From: Ascidia mentula
Lineage: Eukaryota; Chordata; Ascidiacea; Phlebobranchia; Ascidiidae
Direction: 5' to 3'
DNA length: 64,000 bases
Assembly (NCBI GenBank): GCA_947561715.1
Contig: OX387200.1
Location: 1,800,501-1,864,500 of the forward strand
Shown here: in pieces, positions 31,722-47,800 of the stretch
Position numbering within the stretch: position 1 is the stretch's first letter
Layout of the letters: each line of letters begins with the position of its first letter
Made by a program: the position numbers and the translations under genes
Notes under the pieces: model-generated
Database searches by the model: none
Seen by the model: only the letters and a program-made list of their open reading frames with translations
Told to the model about the DNA's origin: nothing

Positions 31722-32963
31722 TCATAGCGACCTTAATATTTCCCTGTCACTGTTGTTCAAGGGCTTTTGCTCGAATAACATTTCATGCATATACTTATAT
31801 GAACCAAATGGTTTTTCACGTAAACGTGAATGTGCATAAAACATTATTGCTTCACAACCAACAATAATGATAACAAACAATAAAAATGATGTGGTATAAT
31901 TGTCATATACTTTTAGGGTGCATTTAAAAAGTGTTGGACGCCGGTGTATAATCCAACAATCATACGTGTACCTAACAGAATACCAACAGGCAATGTTTAA
32001 AAGCAAAAGCAATGAAGTTAACAACATTTTAAGACCGTACGAAGTCAGATTTTCAAGGCCCTTCGTCATTTGCACGGGACAAGCAACGATTTGTTTCAGT
32101 TTTCCTATTAAGGCGAAGTTTCTTTTTCGTATATTCCTTCTTTTTTTAGGTGCGCTCATTTCATGGTCGTACTCATCAACTTCCGATTTCTGTACTCGTG
32201 GAATATGTTCCAATACAAAAAGCCATTTGGTCATGACAGCCCTGGCCTCGGGATGCAATCTCCAGATATGGACAACAATTCCGAACAAAACGACAACGAT
32301 TATGGAAATATAACCGAAGTTTCGTTCAATCCAAGAAAGTTCGTAAACGCATTTTGTAAGATTGAACAGTTCTCCCAGATCTGCAATGAAGGATAAATTG
32401 ATAAATTTGTTTGACAAAAAAAAAAAAAAAATTTTATTTGTGTATAAGGTGCAGACAGATGGCCACTGTTTCGACCTAAAAGGTCTCATCAGTGCAGCTG
32501 ATGTGACTATCAGAAGACTTTGCTGACCAAACGGCCAAGCAAAGACTTCCACTTTGTGGTGACTATACAGTCACCGTCATCCGTTGGGCACCAAACTAAG
32601 CAAGCTCAACCAATAGTGCCGTCAGGCCCCGTGTCACAATAATCATAAGATAAGCAATGTGGAGCCAATAAGTCTGCAGCTTATACACAAATTCATATTA
32701 TTAGCTCCACATTGCTTATCATAAATTTTATTTGTTTTTGATCTTTTACGATAATTCCAAGACAAAATTTCAAACGTCTAACCTGAGGAGACATTGTGGC
32801 AGGAGATAAGGTTTTTCTCCGAACCTGGCTTGTAGACGTCCGTAGCCTGGGCTATATAGAAAAGCAGAAACACACTAAACAGCAAAACAGTATCCCACCA
32901 TGGTATGATGGTACCCAAAACGTGATCATAGAGCTTTATAAAGGGGTATTCAAGTCGAGACAT
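31722..32963 (-). CDS. LRRC8-like pannexin-domain four-TM protein without LRRs (copy 5)
   Basis: Exons 32963-32783 and 32380-31722 on the minus strand (840 nt, 279 residues), phase 1. It has I-I-P-W-W-D, TM1, Cys-His-Asn, Cys-Val-Tyr-Glu-Leu-Ser-Trp-Ile-Glu-Arg-Asn-Phe-Gly, W-R-L-H-P-E-A-R-A, TM3, a Cys pair in loop 2 (Tyr-Asp-Cys ... Lys-Cys-Thr-Leu-Lys), TM4 and P-F-G-S-Y-K-Y-M. The 402-bp intron, longer than in its relatives, holds a hammerhead-bearing repeat in the same orientation as the gene. It is divergent from the small gene at 33869, with 905 bp between start codons. Assignment as a channel subunit is by homology of the membrane domain. Confidence 0.82.
32430..32725 (-). mobile_element. 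hammerhead-ribozyme repeat (retrozyme-like), copy 2, intronic
   Basis: On the minus strand it carries the most complete body of the family (GTGACACGGGGCCTGACGG ... TTTGGTGCCCAACGGATGACGG ... TGTATAGTCACC ... hammerhead). At its upstream end a reversed partial unit makes inverted 23-bp arms (32652-32674 and 32697-32719). A 16-bp poly(A) run lies just outside at about 32416-32431. Confidence 0.75.
32447..32499 (-). ncRNA. type I hammerhead ribozyme (sense in channel intron)
   Basis: Core CTGATGA and GAAA, stem II GACC/GGTC with TTTTA loop, stem III CAG/CTG and cleavage nucleotides TC are all intact. Stem I pairs AGCTGCA with TGCACCT, one internal mismatch. It lies in the intron of copy 5 and is transcribed with it. 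Confidence 0.85.
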
Positions 32964-33868
32964 TTTTTTTACGTCTTATGAATCCTAAAAGACTAAAATT
33001 AATCTGTCATTGACCCTGTCAGGCATAGTGACGAAAGCCTTTTTTTACATAGGTTTGAATATAGTTCAAAACTAATCAGAAACGACAATCTGCAAGGTAA
33101 ATCTTTCCTTTTATAATTACTTATATCGTATTTCAGTAACATTTTAACGCTCTTGGCCGACCATCGCCCATGCGAAGAGTGCTATATTCTGTTTCATGTC
33201 GCAAGCCTTATGTCAATCGCATTAGATGAATAATATTTACTGCATCATATTTACGGGGAATTACGCTAAGATTTTATTTAAGATTTTAACGACAAATTTT
33301 GAATTAAACTTCTGCATTACGGTAAAATATATGTAATTTCCACCAAACACGTGATAAACAAGATTTGTCCAAAGGCTATCCCCAAATGTTACTTTTTACC
33401 GACATCATTCTTATTCCCTACCCATCAGCTGTTAATCAAAATATATTTAGCACGATGTTTCTCAAACATAAAATCTTCTGTCAAATATAAATGGTTTGCT
33501 GAAACACTATTTTACTGCACTATTGCTGGTGAGGCTTTACCTGTAAATATTATTCTTGTACGTCATGGACAAAAGCTATAATGAGACCTTAGCCTTTTGT
33601 CAAACTCTACATTCTTTGTTGCAATTGAGCAACACACAGGTGCGCGTTTCGGGAACCGAATTTATTATATATATATACGTCACATCTAGCGGAACGGTGA
33701 AAGAAACACTAATATTTGATTGATTTAATTGTCACGAAGGAAACCGTTACCAATGTTTCAGGCCATAGTTTGGCGGAGGTTTAAAGTAAGATAGGTGTTT
33801 TAAATAGTTGTACAAGTTATCGCATACAAACTCGTATTGCGTACACATACAACAAACATCAGAGAAGA
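32964..33868. promoter_or_regulatory. candidate bidirectional promoter region
   Basis: Shared upstream region of channel copy 5 and small gene copy 3. It mirrors 17777-18764. No specific element was assigned; an (AT)n run lies at about 33665. Confidence 0.4.
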
Positions 33869-34108
33869 ATGGAGTTCCAAGATGCTGCTTCATATTTGTT
33901 AAAACTGACAGAGGACTTCGTACTTTCAAAGTACGAAAACCAGGATAAAGCCGTCGAAAAGTTGGTTGGAGACATTAAAATGGCCCATGAGTACAATGAT
34001 ACTGAATACATCAAAAAGTTGGAATGGGAATCACAACACGAAAATCAACGAATCACGAAAACGGCGTGGGAAAAATATCATTCGATGGCAGCTGCGGGAA
34101 AAGCTTAA
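33869..34108 (+). CDS. small helical protein, channel-linked family (copy 3)
   Basis: A 79-residue single-exon product, soluble and helical. Family pattern: Y-L-L-K-L-T-E-D near the N terminus, Y-N-D-T-E-Y-I-K-K-L in the middle, then Q-R-I-T-K-T-A-W. It is head-to-head with channel copy 5, as copy 2 is with channel copy 2. Its first helix (L-L-K-L-T-E-D-F) is the best match in the family to L-H-L-I-D-Q-Y of the LRRC8 linker after TM4, and R-I-T-K-x-A resembles R-L-T-K-N-A further on in that linker. These comparisons are from memory and weak on their own. No domain was recognised otherwise. Confidence 0.7.
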   Translation: MEFQDAASYLLKLTEDFVLSKYENQDKAVEKLVGDIKMAHEYNDTEYIKKLEWESQHENQRITKTAWEKYHSMAAAGKA

Positions 34109-34800
34109 TTACTACTTATAACATAAAATTGGTAGTGGTTTAGTGTGCAATAATTCCTTAGTGCGCATTTTTGTTGTTCCTATTTTTTCATCTAAATCGT
34201 TTACATCTTTGCCCACCAATAAGTAACGCAAAAGGATCGGCGGTAAAAAACCTAGATTGCGAGTCAACCAGCAAAAAACTTTTTTATAAATAAAATCATT
34301 TTTAGCCCCCGAGAATGGGCCATTGTTAAAAAGCTCTGCTCAAACTATTTTGTCGTTGCAGGTTTACACCCCGCAGTAATGTGCTTGTCCGTTTAAAAAT
34401 AGAGGAATGTAAATCCGTTTTGCTATGTGTTCACTATTGCACTATAGTTTTTATATGATACAAAACTTTGTAACTCAAGTAGACATCACATATGACTGTG
34501 CCACTATTTTTTGCTTCCAAACTTACACATGCACTTCATACGAAACTTGAAACGTCAGTGATGAATTGTAAACACAATGAATTTCTGTGAATGCAAAGTT
34601 TTGTAGTTTGTGACGTGCTTGTCGTTGACACAACCGTAGCAAATAAAATAGGTTGTTGCGTGCAAGATGTGAAAACCTCCGAGCGCTAAACATAAAGTTT
34701 GCAGTCACCAAAGAAGAAGTATATCCGACGCAATACAATTAACAAGTTGAACGCTAGCTGTAGCGGATCCGCCATACAGGACATCTTCAGATAATTGTAA
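34109..34800. other. intergenic
   Basis: No gene or repeat is recognised with confidence. Confidence 0.3.
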
Positions 34801-34810
34801 ACAATAACTT

Positions 34811-35470
34811 AACAGTGGCCATCTGTATGTAGCTCACAGAAATTATATTATTGGCTCCACTGAAGGGTCGCATGGGCGAAGACCCGACATCAAGCTTCCG
34901 ACACCATGTTGGCAGCAGGTCCCGACACCGATGGTCTGTTCTTGGAGCGAAGTTCGGTCTGAGATCAAAACAGAGATCTGGGACCGAACACCGTGGTCTG
35001 AGAGACCACATTGTGATCTGTTAGAGCGGAAACCATGATCTCATTATTTGTGGAAAGAGTCGCAAATGTATAGGGATACATCAAAGACGAGGCAGAAACA
35101 AACAGATAATTGCTGCTATTACGCGACAAAGGAGACTAAGAAGAAGTAGCGCAAGTTGAAAGACATAACGCAAGCGAGATAACTAGCGATGGCGCCAGAA
35201 AGACGGGTGTAAATGTAAGAGTGTAGAAAGCGGTTTTAAAAGACCACGTTTAAACAAAATATTGAGAATTATGACAAGCCGATTCCCTATACACCACACT
35301 TACTTATATACATGACTACTGTGACACAGGGCCTGACGGCACTAATGGTTTAGCATTTGCTTAGTCATAATGTTTACACCTTGTTATCCAAGTAGGATGC
35401 ACCTAGTTTGGTGCCCAAACGGATGACGGTGTACAAATAGTTACCACAAAGTGGAAGTTTTTGCCAGTTT
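34811..35470 (+). repeat. fragments of the hammerhead-ribozyme repeat
   Basis: 34811-34860 carries only the 3' half of a hammerhead and the following unit start. 35322-35465 carries the body (GTGACACAGGGCCTGACGGC ... TTTGGTGCCCAAACGGATGACGG ... CACAAAGTGGAAG) without ribozyme. About 460 bp of unrelated, more GC-rich sequence separates them, so this is a split or interrupted old copy. Confidence 0.6.
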
Positions 35471-35693
35471 TTGCTAAGAAATAGCGTAACCAATATCAAT
35501 GCATATACCGGAAGATGCAAAATCAAATTCTTATCGTGCATGAAGGTGTTTTACTTCCTTGCTTTAGGTTTAAAAAGAAGCATGTTGGTGTAAGGTGTTC
35601 ATGAACAATCGCTTAGTATATCCGAATATTACCAATAACATCTATCAAATACGTTTTTCCTTGTTTGCTCCAATGTTGAACAATAAGGTCGCT

Positions 35694-35823
35694 TGTATAG
35701 TCACCACAAAGTGGAAGTCTTTGCTTGGCCGTTTGGTCAGCAGAGTCGTCTTATAGTCACACCAGCTGCACTGATGAGACCTTTTAGGTCGAAACAGTGG
35801 CCATCTGTCTGCAGCTTATACAT
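35694..35823 (+). mobile_element. minimal hammerhead-ribozyme element with 12-13 bp target duplication
   Basis: A 130-bp insertion, TGTATAGTCACC ... CAGCTTATACAT, flanked by direct repeats AATAAGGTCGCT at 35682-35693 and 35824-35835 (13 bp if the following T is counted). It contains a fully paired hammerhead. The ends TGTATA and TATACA are complementary. This defines a complete, mobile short form of the family. Confidence 0.85.
35764..35816 (+). ncRNA. type I hammerhead ribozyme, fully paired
   Basis: Stem I AGCTGCA/TGCAGCT (7 bp), CTGATGA, stem II GACC/GGTC, GAAA, stem III CAG/CTG, cleavage nucleotides TC. Every conserved position is present. Predicted cleavage follows C35809. Confidence 0.9.
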
Positions 35824-35835
35824 AATAAGGTCGCT

Positions 35836-36965
35836 TTTTGAAACAACAAAAAATAATCAAAGTATTTGACTTTGTGCGAAGGATTACTACTACAAAAATA
35901 AACAAAATGCACAGTAGTAAAATGGAATGGAAAAACCTTTTCTAAATAGCTAAACTTCAGGCCACACGAGAAGTGGGTGCAACCGGTGCGGCGCATCAGG
36001 GCCCATGGATAACACAAGGGAGCAAACGAACACCATTGTTTGCCTCAAAATTAAAGGTCTTCTATCGCAAAGGCTGGAATCCACCTATAACTTCATGTGA
36101 TATCCAAAAGAAAAAGGTCCTCTCACCGGCACATCTTTTATTCTCTTGAAGGCCCTGAGCTAAATTCAAGATATTAGAACTATAGGTCCATACAGCATTT
36201 TGCGTTTAGTTTGACCGCGAGTAGTACTGTAGTTTGGAACTGCTCGGTAGGATTTAACCAAAGAAATACGATGATTAAAGGCAACAGGAATGAATTTTGT
36301 TGAGCACATTGCATTTTTCATGCGCCCTGTAACGCTAGGCGTCGCAACAATATGCATGTGAGTAAAAGACTAAAATTTGATTACGTTACACATGAGTGAT
36401 TACAGATAATATTAATTCACTGTTACAATACATGAAAATTATTAAACCTAAATTGTGCTACACTTTCTATTAACAAACACTGCAATACAAATCAAATGCC
36501 CCAAATGGGGGTGAAAACGTGGGGTTTACCGCCGAAACGAAGCAGGGTAATGTTCGGAAGTTCTGGGTTCACACGCATATAATTGCTTCCAAAAATTTGT
36601 TTTTTTCCCGAAAATAGAAAAATTCCTTGTTTTGAAGTCCAGCAGATGTAATTTCTACTCTTCTTGAACAGACAGAAGTGGTGTGTAAATTTGTGTTTGC
36701 ATTTATGCATTAACTTCTATGCACATCCACATCTGGATTGTTATGCAGATAGATCATATAGCCTAGACGAATAGAAGTTAAATCGGCAATGAACACCAAC
36801 GGGCAAATAAAATGTGTGTTCATGTTTCTTTTTAAGTTGTGTTAATGTTTTTTTATAAGGTGGTGTAAAATGATTGCATTTTTTTATTTTAATTAATTGT
36901 CTTTTTATTTAAAGGGTAATGGTTATGACAGTTTGTTATGAAAGTAAATGCACTGGGTCTTAAAC
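35836..36965. other. intergenic / MAPK7 5' flank
   Basis: No exon is supported. A 5' UTR exon of MAPK7 may be present but cannot be placed. Confidence 0.3.
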
Positions 36966-42738
<5,773 letters not shown>

Positions 42739-44856
42739 GTTGAGACATCAGTCACGATAAGAAACTCTCCACCAGACCTTACAAAATACTCATTTTAAAA
42801 CTTTTGATACCAACTGGGAGTAGACCTACCAACAGATATGTGTGGTTTGATTTAAACTGCGGTTTTTCATTGTTCACAAGCAATGGGATTTTTGGACTGT
42901 ACTAGTGCGGTGGTTCCCAACCTTTTAGTACTGGTGGATATTAGGTTTTGTCAACAAATATGTCATGTCACAATGCATTTAGTTACACAAAACGTTTGCA
43001 AATTGGGGTTTATGACTTACAAAGTGTGCATTTTGCCGCATAACCCCTAATTACCCTCTGCAGTCCCCTAGTTAAGAATCACTGCATTAGTGATTTGTTT
43101 TTAATTGCTATGAAATATTTCTGGGCTGAATTATTTGTGGGTTTTTGACCTGAGATAGAAAAGGTGTACAGCCACAGGTGTGTCCGCCTGGCAATCGTGC
43201 ACTTTGCATGTTTTAACTTACTAATATTGGTTAGTTTGCACAATTTCAGGTTCATATACTGCAGTTTCACATCATGTTCATTATTTTCAGTGTAATACTG
43301 GCATACAAATTATGCTGCTTATCTCAACTTATAGATAATAATTCCTCGCCTACTTGGAAATGTTGATATTTGAGTGTTTTAGATGTGATGTTTAATTAGC
43401 TTATGTTTATATTCAATAGACACACTTGTTTGTACAAACTGACCACAGAAGAATAGCTGCTTTCTGAGTGAAATTTAGGATTTTTTTGTTGATATGTGAA
43501 AGTCTTAATAGCACCCTGATATATAAAAGTTTTGGTATATCGTTCCCCTTTCGTATGCACGTTATACTTTTTGCCAAAAATGAAACTTGAACATTCCGAT
43601 TTTCTCTAATTGTTGTTGTTAAGTTCGCTAAATTGGTTATATTTGGTGCTGTAAGCTTCAAGCGAAATTGTCATAAACGCAGGTATTCAGCTAGGTATAT
43701 TCATTTAATGTCATTAACACAACCGATGAGTTCTCTATCTACATTCACCTTTCATTGTTATGTTTATTGTTCTAGTATTGTTTACCCATACATTAATTTT
43801 CTTTGTACAAACAAGTGACGATCAAGTATTCGTTTGTAATCAAGACGTCTTGTAACTTGTGTTTTTTTATATTTACCCCCAAATTTTTGAGTGATTTTCT
43901 TGTTTTCGCTTTTTACTGACCGTTCCACCACTGCTGCCGTCAAAGTGCTTTCACATATTCGTGACTCCCCGTGCCCCTTCAAAGTTGCACAACTTACTGT
44001 GCCTTACGTCACCGTATGACGTGTGCGTGTCGTCACGTGAAAGCTTGTTGAAATATGCACTTTTTGCGCGCGCTTTTCTATACACACACTGGCCACTTGG
44101 TGTCGTTGCTGACCATCGTTATTTTTACAACAAACATTAAAAATGCTGAAAATATTTTTGCTGGTTTTTGCTCAAGATTTTTATTTGTGACGTCACGTGA
44201 CGTCAGTCGGTTACTTCCCTAAGATGTGGTCGTTAGGCTTGAAACATGCGAAAAACTGGATGTTAGCGATGTATTTGTATTAATGAGGGTTGCGGTTGTA
44301 AATTTGGGCAACATTAGATTGTTCAGAGAATTGAATAGTTTCGCGTTTAATCTTCAACTTTAAATACCGACTTTTTTTAAGCAAACGTTTTGGTGACATT
44401 TTAATACCGGCTTTAAAGAACCCACAAAATGTTATGTGAGTTGGTAACTGATGGGGTAATATGACTTTATTGCTAGATATTGAAGCTGCCCTTACACTGA
44501 AGTTATAGGATGTGTTTCGTTGATCATTGTATAAACAACATTTGAGAAGCGTGGTGCTACACAACGAGGCATTGCTATTATTAAGTGGCGTTATGGCCGA
44601 CAAAGCGTTGTAACTTGATCAATACCGCTGGAGGTGGCTTCGGGAAACACCGGGTTGAGATTGAAACTCGAAAGAAGCGCGTTGCTGTTTGGACAAGGTA
44701 TCTCAATGTCATGCAGTGAAAGCCTGTGTAAGCACATGGTGGTTTCAATATGTTAAATAGCTGCTTTTTTAGTTGATATTTTAACTGTTGAAGTGACTTA
44801 ACTACGTGACGAGTTAAGTAATAAATCACAAGTGTCATGCAGGTGACGGAAACGCC
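42739..44856. other. intergenic between MAPK7 and CLCA
   Basis: MAPK7 3' UTR followed by the CLCA upstream region. The only structured feature is the ACGT-rich cluster at 44005-44205. Confidence 0.4.
44005..44205. promoter_or_regulatory. CRE/E-box cluster upstream of CLCA
   Basis: TGACGTCACGTGACGTCA at 44188-44205 is a perfect 18-bp palindrome of two full CRE sites overlapping a CACGTG E-box. 44005-44041 adds TTACGTCA, ATGACGT and CGTCACGTGA. The cluster is 650-850 bp before the CLCA start codon. Use by CREB/ATF or bHLH factors is inference. Confidence 0.5.
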
Positions 44857-47800
44857 ATGAGGTTTCTCGGTCGTTGTCGTTCCTTGGTGATTTTGTGCTT
44901 GTGTATTTTCCCGAATGTGTCAACTGCAAGGTTTGGAAGTGTTTCGTTCACAAATGGTTCTTACCACGGAATTGTGATTGCGATCAACCCGTCTGTTCCC
45001 GAAAACTTCACAATCGTCGAGAAAATCAAAGTAAGTGCAGCATTCTATGGAGATATTTTCCAATTGTTTAAGACAGGTGGCTTGAAGGGCATGAGAATAC
45101 TTCACCGATTCGCTTTCTAATAATTTCTTTTGTAATGCAACGCTGTAACAGGAGAAAGGTTATTATAAGTAGGCAACTTCCATTTGTTCAAAACGTCACA
45201 TCGTATTTTTGTTTTAGAATATTGTCACAGAGGCATCAGATTATTTGTGGCAAGCAACCAATCAGCGGGCAGCGATCGGTCATGTGACAATTCTTCTCCC
45301 CAAAACTTGGACAAATGGTTCGTGGCCAACAGCAGGAACAGTTAACTACTTGGAGGTGAAATATGTTCAGATCGCACAACGTTTAACTGTTACTTTACTG
45401 ACGTAATTGGTTTAGATTTATTCCTAATACAAGAGTTAAATTTAGCATTGGTTTGCCTCAACAGGCGGATGTTTTGGTCGCCAACCGGAACCCTGTGTAT
45501 GGAGACCTCCCGTATACTTTACAGTACGGTCAATGTGGAGAACGGGCAAGTTACATCCACTTAACCCCCGACTATGTTTTAAAAGATGGATTCGTTATAA
45601 ATGGGGCGAAAGGTGAATTTACAAACTACGCGCAATGTTTAAATGGTTATAATTTCCACAACCATAAAAACAATCACTGATTAGTTGTTTGTTTGTTGCA
45701 TTTGTGAGAAATATAATCATGACGATTTGGCAATATTTGTAGCTTGATGCATTTTTGTTGCATCGCAGGAAAAGTGTTTGTCCACGAGTGGGCGCACTTG
45801 CGATGGGGCGTTTTCGATGAAGCTCCGCGTTTCGGTTCGGATCAGTTTTACGTCGACAGTAACGGCAGTCGGCAGGCAATAAGGTATACAAAATATTAAA
45901 CATTTTGGATGAGTGACATCGCGCGTAATTCTAAAAACTTTGCAAATTCGGGCAATGTATTTGGATTATATCCGTATTTTGTACCATAAAGAACACCACA
46001 TAATTACTACAATTTGTACTGGGTCGGATGTCTTTATTGGACTTGCCGGATGTGGCCCACGGGCCCTCGCTTTAAGCGCAGTATTTGTTGTCTTTGTCAT
46101 AGAACGACCTTCATCAACTATTTGCCATTGATGGCAAGGGTCACACGTTCCACTGCTATGTCACTCTCAAAATCGACGCCATTAGTGTAATATTATATAT
46201 TTAAAGGACAACGGTGAACATCTCGAGCCATTCTACCGCACCGCTGGGGCATGTTGACGGCGCGTCAGTGTCTGTTTCGTCATAAACAATGTGTAAATGT
46301 TCGCAGCACGCGCGTACCGGTAACAAATGTCACATGTTTTCACCCTTTTATAATACGCGAGAATACTCCTGGGGATTCGACACCACTAAAAAGATTCGGT
46401 TCCGGATCCGAATAATTTTGACATATTTTTCAGATGTCCTTTATCACTTACGGGGAAAAACCTCATTACAGTAAACACACCGTGTGCAACAACGCCTGAT
46501 GGTCCCAGTCCGTATCAAGAGGGCTGCGAATTTATTCCCGACCCAACGCAACCGACGGGCGTGACAGCTTCGTTGATGGGTCACCAACAAATTGAAAATG
46601 TAAATGTCTAAATAACTATAGTGTACAGTTGGGTAATCGCTTTGAGTGAAAAATTTGAATGTGCTTTTGTTGATCAACAATGTGTATTTCCTGCCGTACT
46701 ACACATGGAATTTATGAAATAAATAAATTTGTGTTCCAGATACTTTCTGCCTGAATCTCTGCATTTATTTCACAGGTTACGCATTTTTGTCACAATAATC
46801 AATCTGACCCGGGTAATGTTCATAACCCGGAGGCTCCCAATGAACAGAACAGGTTGTGTGACAGACGAAGCACTTGGGAGGTTATCATGACGTCACCAGA
46901 CTTCCTAAACAAACCTACACCAACCAATGTGAATATTACTCCCACTTTTGAAGTGTTTCGGACACGCTTGGTTGATACTTACGTCTTGGTCCTCGATGTA
47001 TCTGGAAGCATGGGGGTGAGTTTAATGTAATGCATTTTCGCGTCAAACTTTTTATGAGCAAAATGCACAAGCATGCAAATGGACGTTACTTTGTTGCAAA
47101 TGTAAATTGATGTTGAAGACAAATGTGTTCGTAACGTGTGTATGTCAGTCAGCGACATCTTAAACTTTGGAATTTCCGTTCATAGGATTACGGTCCTTTG
47201 TACCTAAGTAAATTACTTTATGTACACGATTTACCCAAGATTGTATTGTATGGTTTGCTTGTACGAATTTCCATTTCCAAAAATAACACACACATTATAG
47301 TGAATTACGGTTTCAGTTGTAAATGTTTGTTTAGGACGACAACAAACTGACTGACATGATAAGAGCTGCGACAATTCTCCTCTCGCACATTCTTCCTAAC
47401 GGCAGTGAAGTTGGCATTGTGACGTTTTCTTCCTCGGCAACAACACTTGCGAATATTCAGATGGTTGATGGAAACCGAGCGTCGTTACAGATGGTCTTGT
47501 CCACGTTAAATGCCGGTGGCGGTACTTGTATCGGATGCGGCATCAATCAAGCAATTTCAGTAAGCAGTGTTGCTTAAAATAAGGCTAAATTTTGATATTG
47601 ATTTTGTTGTAAGTTGTTGGAAAGTGGTTCTGGCACAGCTGGGGGAAGGTTGATTATTTTAACCGATGGAGAAGAAACTGCAGGACCTTACGTTTCCGAT
47701 ACGCGATTGAATGTTCTAGACAAGGTAAACTGTTTTCATATAAATTTGTGTAGCAGCTGTAACGCTACCATCCCAAAATAAACTCAAATGTGGTAATCTG

